Shown here: positions 16,751-24,461 of the stretch, piece after piece
Position numbering within the stretch: the stretch's first letter is position 1
How the letters are laid out: every line of letters starts with the position of its first letter
NCBI GenBank assembly: GCA_022823775.1
Contig: JAJEHI010000057.1
Span: 1-40,808 of the forward strand
Length of the DNA: 40,808 nt
DNA from: Defluviicoccus sp.
GTDB taxonomy: Bacteria > Pseudomonadota > Alphaproteobacteria > MPNO01
Reading direction: 5' to 3'
Program-made: the position numbers and the translations under genes
Notes under the pieces: generated by a model
The model's database searches: none
What the model saw: the letters and a program-made list of their open reading frames with translations, nothing else
Told to the model about the DNA's origin: nothing

Positions 16751-17161
16751 TCAGGGGTAGGGAACGGTCGGCCTTTTGGCCGCGATCCATCCCGCGATGC
16801 CGTCGCGCACGTCGTAGACGCGCGGGTATCCCATTCCCTTGTGCAGGAAACGGGCGACGGCGCGGCTCCGCCCGCCGCTGTGGCAGACGATCGCGACCTT
16901 CCGGTCCTTGGCTGCGATCGGCGTCAGCTTCGACATCCAGGCCTTAACGTCGTATTTGCCCCTGGCGTCGAAGAAGGTCATCGCGTGGCTTCCTTCGATG
17001 ACCCCGGTGCGTTTCCACTCGTCCGGTCTCCGGATGTCGATGACGACGACGTCCTCGGCCATGAGCCGGGGAAGCTCGCCGCTGTCGGTCTCGACGACCT
17101 GCGCGCGAAGCGGCGCGCCCACCGCCAGCAGCACGGCGATCGGGAGGATGAATCTGAACAT
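16751..17161 (-). CDS. Periplasmic rhodanese-domain protein
   Basis: 136-residue single rhodanese domain with an N-terminal signal peptide (MFRFILPIAVLLAVGAPLRA), so it is likely periplasmic. The domain shows VVVIDIRRPDEWKRTGVIEGSHAM and the active-site loop VCHSGGRSR with the catalytic Cys, followed by GYPRVYDVRDGIAGWIAAKRP. Such proteins transfer sulfane sulfur or handle thiosulfate and persulfides. The ATG at 17161 is chosen for the signal peptide and the GGAGAG ahead of it. It is divergent from the DUF454 remnant with no obvious partner gene. Confidence 0.9.
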   Translation of the reverse strand: MFRFILPIAVLLAVGAPLRAQVVETDSGELPRLMAEDVVVIDIRRPDEWKRTGVIEGSHAMTFFDARGKYDVKAWMSKLTPIAAKDRKVAIVCHSGGRSRAVARFLHKGMGYPRVYDVRDGIAGWIAAKRPTVPYP

Positions 17162-17271
17162 TGCCGTCTCTCCGCGAACGTTCGCGACCGGTCGCGGGAG
17201 CAAGTCTCGCACAAGCCTCTTCCCGCTGCCATCGCGACGGCCTGCGCGGGCCGGATGCCGCGACGCCCCGA

Positions 17272-17492
17272 GACCGGCGGGGGCATTCCGCTATAGTCCC
17301 GCCATGCGTTCCCCCCTCGCGCGTTACGCCTATCTGACGCTGGGCTGGGTCTGTGTCGGGCTCGGCGCGATCGGCGTGGTGGTGCCGGGGATGCCGACGG
17401 TGGTGTTCCCGCCGATGGCGGTGTGGGCGTTCGCGCGGAGCTCCGAGCGGTTCCACCGCTGGCTGCTCGCCCATCCCCGCTTCGGCCCGCCG
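17272..17492 (+). repeat. Direct repeat, left copy (DUF454 promoter and 5' part)
   Basis: This stretch repeats at 18219-18440 in the same orientation with about a dozen differences by eye. It carries the likely -10 element TATAGT (17292-17297), the ATG and the first 63 codons of a DUF454 gene. The similarity stops abruptly at 17492, 28 bases before the vapC stop codon. Confidence 0.9.
17304..17492 (+). pseudogene. Truncated DUF454 (YbaN-like) gene remnant
   Basis: The first 63 codons match the intact DUF454 gene at 18252-18632 almost exactly (RYAYLTLGWVCVGLGAIGVV and WAFARSSERFHRWLL are identical). After FGPP the similarity ends and the frame runs on antisense to the toxin gene with low-complexity Arg/Pro/Ser. 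One difference, VVFPPMAVW for VVFLLVAVW, puts two prolines into a predicted helix, as expected for a decaying copy. The second half of the protein, including the remaining helix pair, is absent. Confidence 0.85.
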
Positions 17493-17520
17493 ATGCGTCT
17501 TCCGCGTCGGCTGTCCTTGC

Positions 17521-17916
17521 CTACAGGCGGCGCGTATTGGCGAGGCGGGCCATCTTGCGGTCGAGCGTCAGCGTCTCCAGGCCCGCCCGCGCATAGTCGT
17601 CCGCAATCAGGCGGTCGAGCAGGCCCGCCCCGTCGGTGGCTTCGAGCGCCGCGATCGCCGTCCGGCCGTTCAGCGGCGCGACGAGGCCGCTTCGGAGCGC
17701 CGCGTGCAACGCCGAGCGCGCGTCGGTCTTCGATACGCCGTAATGGTGCTGCACCGCGACATAGGCTTCGCCGATCACCTGGTTCGACGCAAACACCTCG
17801 CACCCCTCGTCGATCAGGGAGCCGATACGGCGCACGCAGTGCTGGAATCCGGCTTCCGGATCGCCTGTGACGAGCCGCACGAGGACCGAGGTGTCAATCC
17901 CGAAGCGCCGGGTCAT
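17521..17916 (-). CDS. vapC: VapC-like PIN-domain toxin
   Basis: 131-residue PIN-domain ribonuclease, the toxin of a type II toxin-antitoxin pair. The acidic active-site residues are visible: Asp8 in GIDTSVLVRLVTGD, Glu50 in VIGEAYVAV, Asp101 or Asp106 in GLLDRLIADDYARAG and Asp119 in TLTLDRKMARL. VapC-type toxins cleave tRNA or rRNA. It overlaps the antitoxin gene by 23 bases. It ends 28 bases from the border of the left direct repeat. Confidence 0.9.
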   Translation of the reverse strand: MTRRFGIDTSVLVRLVTGDPEAGFQHCVRRIGSLIDEGCEVFASNQVIGEAYVAVQHHYGVSKTDARSALHAALRSGLVAPLNGRTAIAALEATDGAGLLDRLIADDYARAGLETLTLDRKMARLANTRRL

Positions 17917-18136
17917 GAGGTTCGTCGCGGAATGCCGCGAGATCGAACGGCGGATGTCCGGGCGGGATCTTGCCCTTCAGCGTGCCCAAACGGGACAGGT
18001 CGACGCGCTTCGGGCGAAGGATGAAGCCGTCGGGTCCTTCGTCCAGTTCGAGCCGGTCTCCGGGGCCGACGCCCAACGCGTCGAGCACGCGCGCCGGAAA
18101 GGTGACCTGGCGTTTCGACGTGATCTTGACGATCAT
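17894..18136 (-). CDS. vapB: AbrB/MazE-type antitoxin
   Basis: 80-residue protein with an N-terminal SpoVT-AbrB swapped-hairpin DNA-binding domain (VKITSKRQVTFPARVLDALGVGPGDRLEL), followed by an acidic, Pro-rich tail (PPGHPPFDLAAFRDEPHD) that should wrap the toxin. It is upstream of the PIN toxin, overlapping it by 23 bases, the usual antitoxin-first order. It most likely represses its own promoter, alone or as a complex with the toxin. It is the only recognisable DNA-binding regulator in the window. Confidence 0.9.
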   Translation of the reverse strand: MIVKITSKRQVTFPARVLDALGVGPGDRLELDEGPDGFILRPKRVDLSRLGTLKGKIPPGHPPFDLAAFRDEPHDPALRD

Positions 18137-18148
18137 GGCTCACGATCT

Positions 18149-18178
18149 CCTTACCGATATAATAATGCAGTAAGGTAA
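18149..18178 (-). promoter_or_regulatory. vapBC promoter and probable operator
   Basis: An AT-rich patch in GC-rich surroundings. An inverted repeat CCTTAC(18149-18154)...GTAAGG(18170-18175), overlapped by TTACC(18151-18155)...GGTAA(18174-18178), flanks the A/T-rich core ATATAATAAT; the minus strand reads TATTATATC, a plausible -10. AAGGAG ahead of the antitoxin ATG lies within one arm. This layout suits autoregulation by the AbrB-type antitoxin. Confidence 0.5.
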
Positions 18179-18218
18179 CTCGGGCAATGGCGTATGCCGA
18201 CATTCGCGCCCCCACCGC

Positions 18219-18440
18219 GACCGGCGGGGGCATTCCGCTATAGTCCGCCCCATGCGCTCCCCCCTCGTCCGCTACGCCTATCTGACGCTGGGCTGGGTCT
18301 GTGTCGGGCTCGGCGCGATCGGCGTGGTGGTGCCGGGGATGCCGACGGTGGTGTTCCTGCTGGTGGCGGTGTGGGCGTTCGCGCGGAGCTCCGAGCGGTT
18401 CCACCGCTGGCTTTTGACCCATCCGCGCTTCGGCCCGCCG
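18219..18440 (+). repeat. Direct repeat, right copy
   Basis: The second copy of the 17272-17492 stretch, with the same GACCGGCGGGGGCATTCCGC lead, TATAGT and the first 63 codons of the DUF454 gene. Here the coding sequence continues normally to the stop at 18632. Confidence 0.9.
18239..18244 (+). promoter_or_regulatory. Possible -10 element of the DUF454 gene, leaderless start
   Basis: TATAGT lies exactly 7 bases before the ATG at 18252, so transcription would start at or next to the A of the ATG. No Shine-Dalgarno sequence is present between them, which fits a leaderless mRNA. The duplicated left copy keeps the same arrangement with 6 bases. Confidence 0.4.
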
Positions 18441-18632
18441 GTCGTCGACTGGCAGCGGCACGGGGTGATCCGGCGGCGGGCGAAGGTGGCGGCGCTCGGG
18501 TTCATGTCGCTGGCCGTGGTCGTGCTGGTGTTCTTCGCGGGGTTCCACTGGATCGCGACGGCCGCTCTCGTCGCCGTCATCTGCGGCGCGGCGGCGTTCG
18601 TGGCGAGCCGGCCGGAGGCGCCGCGGGGCTAG
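18252..18632 (+). CDS. DUF454 (YbaN-like) inner-membrane protein
   Basis: 126-residue membrane protein of the DUF454/YbaN family. Typical features are the N-terminal helix pair with LGWVCVGLGAIGVVVPGMPTVVFLLVAVWAFARSS, then RFHRWLLTHPRFGPPVVDWQRHGVIRRRAKV in the cytoplasmic loop, and two further C-terminal helices. The function of the family is not established; in enterobacteria ybaN neighbours priC and apt. Here apt is about 2.6 kb away but not adjacent. A 5' fragment of the same gene lies upstream beyond vapBC. Confidence 0.88.
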   Translation: MRSPLVRYAYLTLGWVCVGLGAIGVVVPGMPTVVFLLVAVWAFARSSERFHRWLLTHPRFGPPVVDWQRHGVIRRRAKVAALGFMSLAVVVLVFFAGFHWIATAALVAVICGAAAFVASRPEAPRG

Positions 18633-18637
18633 GCCGT

Positions 18638-18737
18638 CCCTCGATACGGCGCTCGCGCGCCTACTCGGGATGAGGGGGAGGTTTCGGTTTTCCTCTTCCC
18701 CTCATCCTGAGTAGCGGCGAAGCCGCGTATCGAAGGG
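18638..18737. repeat. Family B long palindrome, copy 1
   Basis: A roughly 100-base inverted repeat: outer arms CCCTCGATAC/GTATCGAAGGG, inner arms CTACTCGGGATGAGG (from 18661) and CCTCATCCTGAGTAG (to 18714), with small GC hairpins inside the arms such as GCGGCGAAGCCGC. Copies recur at 32102-32203 and 37018-37119. It sits between the DUF454 gene and the UbiD-family gene. Confidence 0.88.
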
Positions 18738-18800
18738 CCGCGTTGGCATCGCCCCGGCGCCGGTGATACCGTCCGGCCGCAAACAGGACGGGACGGACGC

Positions 18801-20408
18801 ATGGCGGAGAATTTTCGCGAGCTCCTGGGCGAGCTGCGCGCGGCGGACCAGCTGGTCGAGATCGGACGAACGGTCGACATCCGTCACATCGCGGCGCTGG
18901 TCGACCAGTCGGACAAGGCGCTCCTGTTCACCGACGTCGCGGGCTACGACATGCCGGTGGTCTCGGGCGTGATCAACCACCGCGACAGGCTTGCCGTCGC
19001 CATGGGCTGCGACTTCGGCGGGATCGAGGCGAAGGTGCGCGCCGGCCTCGACCGCCCCGTGGAGCCGCGCTCGGTCAACTCGGGGCCGGCACGCGAAGTC
19101 CTGCTCGAAGGCGATGCGGTCGACCTCTACCGGCTGCCGATCCCGCTCTTCTCGGTGCTCGACGGCGGGCCGATGATCACCGCCGGCGTCACGCTCGCCC
19201 GCGACCCCGACGGCGAGCACGGGCTGAACGCCGGCGTTTACCGCTATCTCGTCAAGGAGAAGGCGCTCACCGGGATCGACATCGTCACCCCCAACAATCT
19301 CCGGCGCTTCGCCGAGAAGGCGTTCGCCAGGGACGAGCCGCTGCCGATCTCGATCAATATCGGCACCCATCCGATCGAGGTCATCGCCGCTACCTACAAG
19401 GCGCCCATCGGGACGAGCGAGGTCGCCATCGCGGGCGGGATGCGGGGCGAGGGGCTCGCGCTCACCCCCTGCAAGACGGTCGACATCGAGTGCATCGCCG
19501 ATGCCGAGATCGTGCTGGAGGCGGAGATCCTGCCGACCGGCTGGACCCGCCCGGAGGGAAGGTTCGGCGAGTTCACCCGGCTGATGGGCGGGCTCCACTG
19601 GAACCCGCTGGTCCGGGTCAACGCCATCGCGATGCGAAGGGAGGCCGTCTACTACGCGCTCCACATGCCGTGGGAGAACATCTGGCCGTCCGGTCCGATC
19701 TACGAGGCCGCCGTCCGCCGGGTCTGCCACGAGGCGGGCGTGCAGGTCACCGCGGTCAACATCACGCCGGGCGGGTGCTGCCACTGGCACGCGGTGATCG
19801 CGATCCGGCCGCACCCCGGCGACGGCAAGAACGCGATTACCGCCGCGCTCTCGGTCGCCGACATGAAGCACGTCACCGTGGTCGAGGACGATATCGACGT
19901 GTTCGACCCCGTCGACGTCGAATGGGCGGTGGCGACCCGGGTTCAGGCCGACCGCGACGTGCTGATAATTTCCAACGCGCGGTCCAAGCCGCTCGACCCC
20001 AGCCTCCGGATCGAGCCCGGCAAGGTGCCGACCACCGCCAAGATGGGGATCGACGCGACGATCTCCGACGACGTGCCGCGCGCGCGCTTCCACCGCATCG
20101 CCTACGCCTATGCCGACAGCGTGCGGCTGGAGGACTATCTCGGCCCCGCCAACGGGACTGGCAAGGCGGCGGCGCGGCCGGACATCGACGCTCTCGCCCA
20201 ACGCATCCGCGCCGACATCGAGGAAGCCCCGGCCTATTTCGCCGATCTCGCCGAGCGCTACGCGGACGAGGGGTTCCAGGCGGTCGCCCGCGCGCTCGGC
20301 AGGCTGCACGAGGACGAAATCCTGTGGCAGGACGCCGAGGGCCGGCATTGCCTCAAGGACTCGCGTTTCGCCGCCCAGCCGCCGGCGGCCAGGAGGGTCG
20401 GGTCGTGA
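18801..20408 (+). CDS. UbiD-family prenyl-FMN-dependent decarboxylase
   Basis: 535-residue member of the UbiD family, reversible decarboxylases of aromatic or alpha,beta-unsaturated acids that need prenylated FMN made by UbiX. Catalytic positions are visible: Arg148 in AGVYRYLV and Glu252/Glu257 in RPEGRFGEFT, with the same five-residue spacing as the active-site Glu pair of Fdc1. Other family stretches are GTSEVAIAGGMRGE, the metal-site NITPGGCCHWHAVI and the acidic VVEDDIDVFDPVDVEWAVATR. The length is somewhat longer than UbiD itself (about 490), as in catabolic paralogues. No ubiX is in the window. It is coupled by a 4-base GTGA overlap to the FAH-family gene. It is more likely catabolic than ubiquinone-biosynthetic. 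Confidence 0.9.
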   Translation: MAENFRELLGELRAADQLVEIGRTVDIRHIAALVDQSDKALLFTDVAGYDMPVVSGVINHRDRLAVAMGCDFGGIEAKVRAGLDRPVEPRSVNSGPAREVLLEGDAVDLYRLPIPLFSVLDGGPMITAGVTLARDPDGEHGLNAGVYRYLVKEKALTGIDIVTPNNLRRFAEKAFARDEPLPISINIGTHPIEVIAATYKAPIGTSEVAIAGGMRGEGLALTPCKTVDIECIADAEIVLEAEILPTGWTRPEGRFGEFTRLMGGLHWNPLVRVNAIAMRREAVYYALHMPWENIWPSGPIYEAAVRRVCHEAGVQVTAVNITPGGCCHWHAVIAIRPHPGDGKNAITAALSVADMKHVTVVEDDIDVFDPVDVEWAVATRVQADRDVLIISNARSKPLDPSLRIEPGKVPTTAKMGIDATISDDVPRARFHRIAYAYADSVRLEDYLGPANGTGKAAARPDIDALAQRIRADIEEAPAYFADLAERYADEGFQAVARALGRLHEDEILWQDAEGRHCLKDSRFAAQPPAARRVGS

Positions 20409-21241
20409 ATCTGCTGACCTTCGAGCACGGCGGCGCGGCGAGCTGGGGCGCGCTGGCGGGGGACGAGGTCGCCGATCTCGGCGCGGCGACCGGCTGTTCG
20501 GGCATCGTCGACGTATTGCGCGCCGACGCGCTGGACGAGATCGCCGCGGCAGTCCCGGACGCGCCGCGCGTGGCGCTGTCGGAAATCGCCTGGCTGCCGG
20601 TGCTGGGCCACCCGGCCAAGCTGGTCTGCATCGGCCTCAACTACATGGTGCACGTGCGGGAGATGAACCGCGCGGTGCCGACGGTGCCGAGCCTGTTCCT
20701 CAAGTATCACGACGCGCTGGTCGGCCACGGCCGGGAGGTCGTCCGGCCGAAGGTCTCGGACGCGTTCGATTTCGAGGGCGAGCTCGCCGTCGTGATGGGC
20801 CGCGAAGGGCGCTACATCGCGGAGGGAGACGCGCTCGGCCACGTCGCGGGCTACACCATCCTCAACGACGGCTCGATCCGCGACTGGCAGGAGGAGAACC
20901 TGTCGGCCGGCAAGAATTTTCCGAACACCAGCGGTTTCGGCCCCTGCTTCGTCACCGCCGACGAGATCCCCGACCCGCACGCGCTCGGCGTCCGCACGCG
21001 GCTCAACGGCGAGACGGTGCAGGACGGCAACACGGCGGACTTCATCTTCGACATCCCGAAGCTGATCGCCTACGTCTCGAGTTTCACCCCGCTCGCGCCC
21101 GGCGACACGATCTCCACCGGCACCCCGCACGGGGTCGGCCACGGGCGCACGCCGAAGCTCTACATGAAGCCGGGCGATCTCATCGAGGTCGAGATCGACC
21201 GGATCGGGACGCTCGCCAACCGGGTGGTTCAGGAATCGTAG
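20405..21241 (+). CDS. Fumarylacetoacetate hydrolase family protein
   Basis: 278-residue protein of the FAH superfamily, which hydrolyses or decarboxylates beta-diketo and 2-oxo acids with a divalent metal. Seen are [14 protein letters not shown] (residues 75-88), [12 protein letters not shown], the metal Glu124-x-Glu126 in [11 protein letters not shown], Asp155 in [10 protein letters not shown], Lys170 in [14 protein letters not shown] and the C-terminal [11 protein letters not shown]. The GTG at 20405 overlaps the UbiD-family stop (GTGA) and has AGGAGGG eight bases upstream, so translation is coupled. Its 3' end overlaps apt by 13 bases. The pairing suggests sequential steps on an aromatic or dienoic acid. 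Confidence 0.9.
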   Translation: MNLLTFEHGGAASWGALAGDEVADLGAATGCSGIVDVLRADALDEIAAAVPDAPRVALSEIAWLPVLGHPAKLVCIGLNYMVHVREMNRAVPTVPSLFLKYHDALVGHGREVVRPKVSDAFDFEGELAVVMGREGRYIAEGDALGHVAGYTILNDGSIRDWQEENLSAGKNFPNTSGFGPCFVTADEIPDPHALGVRTRLNGETVQDGNTADFIFDIPKLIAYVSSFTPLAPGDTISTGTPHGVGHGRTPKLYMKPGDLIEVEIDRIGTLANRVVQES

Positions 21242-21765
21242 GAGACCAGCGTGTCGACCGGCACGTCGAGCCGCTCCCGCCCGTCGAGGAAGGCGAGCTC
21301 GATGATGCAGGCCGCGCCCCGCACGTCGGCGCCGACCTGGCGCAGCAGCTGGATCGAGGCCTTCATCGTGCCGCCCGTCGCCAGCAGGTCGTCGAGCACC
21401 ACGACGCGCTGACCGGGCGTGATCGCGTCGGCCTGGATCTCGACCGTGTCGGTGCCGTATTCGAGCGCGTATTCGTGGCCGATGGTGGCGCCCGGCAGCT
21501 TGTCCTTCTTGCGCACCATGGTGAAGCCGAGCCGGAGCCTGAGCGCGAGCGGGGCGGCGACCAGGAAGCCGCGGGATTCGATGCCGATCAGCCGGTCCGG
21601 CTCATGGCGCGCGACCGCGTCGGCCAGCGCGTCGACCGTCTTGCGCCAGGCTTCCGCGTGCTGCAACAGCGTCGAGATGTCGTAGAACAGGATGCCCGGC
21701 TTCGGAAAGTCCGGGATCTGGCGGATATGGTGTTTCAGCTCGGGCAGGCCGTTCGTCAGCATCAT
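21229..21765 (-). CDS. apt: Adenine phosphoribosyltransferase
   Basis: 178-residue enzyme that makes AMP from adenine and PRPP in purine salvage. The 5-phosphoribosyl-pyrophosphate loop [13 protein letters not shown] is at about residues 121-133, the N-terminal [22 protein letters not shown] and [14 protein letters not shown] are diagnostic for Apt, and [10 protein letters not shown] is the flexible loop. The ATG at 21765 is chosen because GGGAGG lies upstream and the protein then has the usual length; a longer open frame upstream is low-complexity. TAGACT at 21804-21809 may be its -10. It is the last gene of a long minus-strand run. Confidence 0.96.
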   Translation of the reverse strand: MMLTNGLPELKHHIRQIPDFPKPGILFYDISTLLQHAEAWRKTVDALADAVARHEPDRLIGIESRGFLVAAPLALRLRLGFTMVRKKDKLPGATIGHEYALEYGTDTVEIQADAITPGQRVVVLDDLLATGGTMKASIQLLRQVGADVRGAACIIELAFLDGRERLDVPVDTLVSYDS

Positions 21766-21844
21766 GGTCCCGGGCGCCTCCCGCCCCTTCGGTTGCCGGG
21801 CCGAGTCTAGAGGGTCTCCCACGCGGACGGAACCGCCGCGCCGG

Positions 21845-21950
21845 CCCACCCTCCCCCGGCCCCTCCCGCAAGCGGGAGGGGAGAAGACAAGAGGGAGGCC
21901 GCGCAGCGAGTCCCCCTCTCCCCCGCGGGGAGAGGGCCGGGGTGAGGGGG
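21845..21950. repeat. Family A double-hairpin repeat, copy 2
   Basis: The same two palindromes as at 1-103 but in reverse order: CCCCTCCCGC-AA-GCGGGAGGGG first, then CCCTCTCCCCC-GCGGGGAGAGGG, bounded by CCCACCCTCC and GGTGAGGGGG. It lies between the apt promoter region and the stop of the YfgD/ArsC-like gene, where it could end the longer transcript. Confidence 0.85.
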
Positions 21951-21962
21951 CGCTCGATCCCG

Positions 21963-22310
21963 TCAGAGTATCTCCAGCACCGCCTCGGGCGGTCGGCCGA
22001 GCGCGGCCTTTCCGCCCGAAACCACGATCGGGCGTTCGATCAGGATCGGGTTGGCGATCATGGCGGCGATCAGTGCATCGCGGCCGAGGCTCTCGTCGTC
22101 GAGGCCGTTTTCCTTGTAGGGCGCTTCCTTCCGGCGCATAAGATCGCGCGGCTCCAAGCCGAGTTTGGTCAGCAGCCCGGCCAGCGTCGCCGCGTCCGGC
22201 GGGGTCTTGAGGTATTCGACGATCTCCAACGCGATTCCGCGCTCCTCCAGCAGCTTGAGCGTCGCCCGCGATTTGCTGCAGCGCGGGTTGTGATAGATCG
22301 TGACGGCCAT
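21963..22310 (-). CDS. ArsC family reductase, YfgD-like
   Basis: 115-residue thioredoxin-fold protein of the glutaredoxin-coupled arsenate reductase family. Cys11 in [10 protein letters not shown] is the expected catalytic Cys; the arginines of the anion pocket are present in [16 protein letters not shown] and [11 protein letters not shown]. The wording CSKSR and [11 protein letters not shown] is closer to E. coli YfgD than to plasmid ArsC. No arsB, arsR or arsH is nearby, so arsenate reduction is uncertain. It follows dusA after 26 bases. Confidence 0.87.
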   Translation of the reverse strand: MAVTIYHNPRCSKSRATLKLLEERGIALEIVEYLKTPPDAATLAGLLTKLGLEPRDLMRRKEAPYKENGLDDESLGRDALIAAMIANPILIERPIVVSGGKAALGRPPEAVLEIL

Positions 22311-22336
22311 ATCGGTCTCGCAGTTCCCGGTTGGAA

Positions 22337-23332
22337 TCAGGCGGCGATACGCTCGGGGCTTTCGACCAGCCGCAAGGCCTGGCGCAGCAGCGTGCCGCTG
22401 GCGCCCGGACGGCGCGCGCCCTCCGCGATCGTCCGCCGCCAGGCGCGGGCGCCCGGCATGTCGCGGTAGAGGCCGAGAACGTGGCGCGTCATGCGCCATA
22501 GTGGCACGCCCTCGACCAGTCGCGCATCCACGTAGTCGGCATAGACCTCTATCGCCGCCGCTCGGTCAGGGAGCGCGGCGCCGTGCAATGTGGTCTCGAT
22601 TTCGGCCAGCAGGAACGGGTTGTCGTAGGCCGCGCGGCCGAGCATGACCCCATCGACCGGCCCGATCTGTTCGAGAGCCGCATCCGCCGCCGTGAAGCCG
22701 CCGTTGACGACCACGGTCAGATCGGGGCGCTCCCGCTTGAGCCGATGGACGAATTCGTAGTGGAGCGGCGGGATCTCGCGATTCTCCTTCGGGCTGAGGC
22801 CGGACAGCAGCGCCTTGCGGGCATGGACGACGAACACCCCGATTCCGACCTCCGCAATGCGGTGGACGAAACCGGCGAAGTGGTCGTAATCGTCGCGGTC
22901 GTCGACCCCGATCCGGGTCTTGATCGTGACCGGGAGCGCGGTCGCCTCCAGCATCGACGCCATGCACTCGGCGACGAGCGCGGGTTCCAGCATCAGCCGG
23001 GCGCCGAACCCGCCCCGGCTCACCCGCTCGCTCGGGCAACCGAGGTTGAGGTTTATCTCGTCGTAGCCCCACGCCTCGCCGAGCGCGGCGCAGCGGGCGA
23101 GCTCTTCCGGATCGCTCCCGCCGACCTGGAGCGCGACCGGGCGCTCGGCCGGATCGAAGCCGAGAAAGCGCTCGCGGTCGCCGTGCAGGATCGCGCCCGC
23201 CGGGATCATCTCGGTGTAGAGCAGGGTGCGCGGCGCCAGCTGCCGCAGGAAATAGCGGCAGTGCCGGTCCGTCCGGTCCATCATCGGCGCCACCGAGAGC
23301 CGCCGGTCCAGATTGTTTCCCCGATCCGTCAT
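22337..23332 (-). CDS. dusA: tRNA-dihydrouridine(20/20a) synthase
   Basis: 331-residue FMN flavoenzyme that reduces uridines 20/20a in the tRNA D-loop. DusA-specific wording is present: [20 protein letters not shown], the catalytic Cys99 in [34 protein letters not shown] followed by the phosphate-binding [13 protein letters not shown], and TRHVLGLY near the C-terminus. Two in-frame ATGs are possible. 23332 leaves a 10-base gap to queG and sits 7 bases after a TAGATT hexamer (23340-23345), compatible with a leaderless internal start; 23353 would overlap queG by 11 bases. The shorter form matches family length. Confidence 0.94.
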   Translation of the reverse strand: MTDRGNNLDRRLSVAPMMDRTDRHCRYFLRQLAPRTLLYTEMIPAGAILHGDRERFLGFDPAERPVALQVGGSDPEELARCAALGEAWGYDEINLNLGCPSERVSRGGFGARLMLEPALVAECMASMLEATALPVTIKTRIGVDDRDDYDHFAGFVHRIAEVGIGVFVVHARKALLSGLSPKENREIPPLHYEFVHRLKRERPDLTVVVNGGFTAADAALEQIGPVDGVMLGRAAYDNPFLLAEIETTLHGAALPDRAAAIEVYADYVDARLVEGVPLWRMTRHVLGLYRDMPGARAWRRTIAEGARRPGASGTLLRQALRLVESPERIAA

Positions 23333-23342
23333 CGGCGCCAAT

Positions 23343-24461
23343 CTAGCACCCATCCCATTCCGACCGAACAGCCTCGTCGGTCTCCCCGGCGCGGTGGCAT
23401 TCCCGCAGCCGGGCGAAGTGCGGTCCGGGCAGCAGCCGGGACAGCGCCCAGACCGCCATCGCGCGGACCAGCGGGGAATTGTCGGCGAGCGCCGCTTCCG
23501 CCGTGGCCGCGAGCGCGGGCTCGCCGCTGTTTCCGATGGCGATCAGCACGTTGCGGACGAAGCGGTCGCGCCCGAGCCGCTTGACCGCCGACCTGGAAAA
23601 GAGGACGCGGAAGGAAGCGTCGTCCAGCGCGGCCAGTTCCGCGAGCCGCGGCGCGGCGAGCTCCATTCGCGGGAAGAGCGCGGGCTCCGCCGCCAGGCTC
23701 GCGAACTTGTTCCACGGGCACACCGCCAGGCAGTCGTCGCAGCCGTATATGCGGTTTCCCATGGCGGCGCGGAACTCGGGCGCGATGTGCCCCTTGTGCT
23801 CGATCGTCAGGTAGGAGATGCAGCGCGTGGCGTCGAGCCGGTAGGGCGCGGGGAAGGCGTCGGTCGGGCAGACGTCGAGGCAGCGCCGGCAGGAGCCGCA
23901 ACGGTCGGTCTCGGGAGCATCCGGCGCGAGGTCGAGCGTGGTCAGGATCTCGCCCAGGAACAGCCACGAGCCGAACCGCCGCGAGACCAGGTTGGTGTGC
24001 TTGCCCTGCCAGCCGACGCCGCTTCGCTGGGCAAGCGGCTTTTCCATCACCGGCGCGGTGTCGACGAACAGCTTGACCTCGCAGTCGAGCGTCTCGTGCA
24101 TCCAGCGGGCGACGGCGCGGAGCTTCTTCTTCATTACGTCGTGATAGTCGCGTCCCTGGGCGTAGACCGAGACCGTGCCCCGGTCGCGCCGTTCGAGCGC
24201 CGCGAGCGGATCGCCCGCCGGACCGTAATTCTGGGCGACCACGACGGCCGATTTCGCGTCCGGCCACAGAATTGCGATGTCGCCCCGACGGTCGCCGGTG
24301 GAGGCGAGCCAGCCCATGTCGCCGTGATGGCCCGCCTCGATGAAACCCGCGAGGTCCCGCCTGGCCTGCCGGCCCAGCGCGGCGTCGCAGAACCCCACCG
24401 CGTCGAACCCTTCGGCGAGCGCGCGCTCGCGGATCCGTTCGCGGGACCCGGCGCCGGTCAC
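23343..24461 (-). CDS. queG: Epoxyqueuosine reductase
   Basis: 372-residue cobalamin and 4Fe-4S enzyme for the last step of queuosine synthesis on tRNA. Catalytic Asp134 is in [11 protein letters not shown], the cluster cysteines are 188/191/194/198 ([12 protein letters not shown]) and 214/241/244/248 ([16 protein letters not shown]), and the C-terminal HEAT-like part [16 protein letters not shown] is typical. It starts with GTG inside the tgt stop (GTGA, 4-base overlap), so it is translationally coupled to tgt. Length is usual. Confidence 0.96.
   Translation of the reverse strand: MTGAGSRERIRERALAEGFDAVGFCDAALGRQARRDLAGFIEAGHHGDMGWLASTGDRRGDIAILWPDAKSAVVVAQNYGPAGDPLAALERRDRGTVSVYAQGRDYHDVMKKKLRAVARWMHETLDCEVKLFVDTAPVMEKPLAQRSGVGWQGKHTNLVSRRFGSWLFLGEILTTLDLAPDAPETDRCGSCRRCLDVCPTDAFPAPYRLDATRCISYLTIEHKGHIAPEFRAAMGNRIYGCDDCLAVCPWNKFASLAAEPALFPRMELAAPRLAELAALDDASFRVLFSRSAVKRLGRDRFVRNVLIAIGNSGEPALAATAEAALADNSPLVRAMAVWALSRLLPGPHFARLRECHRAGETDEAVRSEWDGC

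Noticed and set aside
17493-17870. Continuation of the DUF454 remnant through the toxin gene
   Set aside because: Beyond codon 63 it is antisense to vapC with Arg/Ser/Pro low complexity and no similarity to DUF454, so it is not counted as protein.
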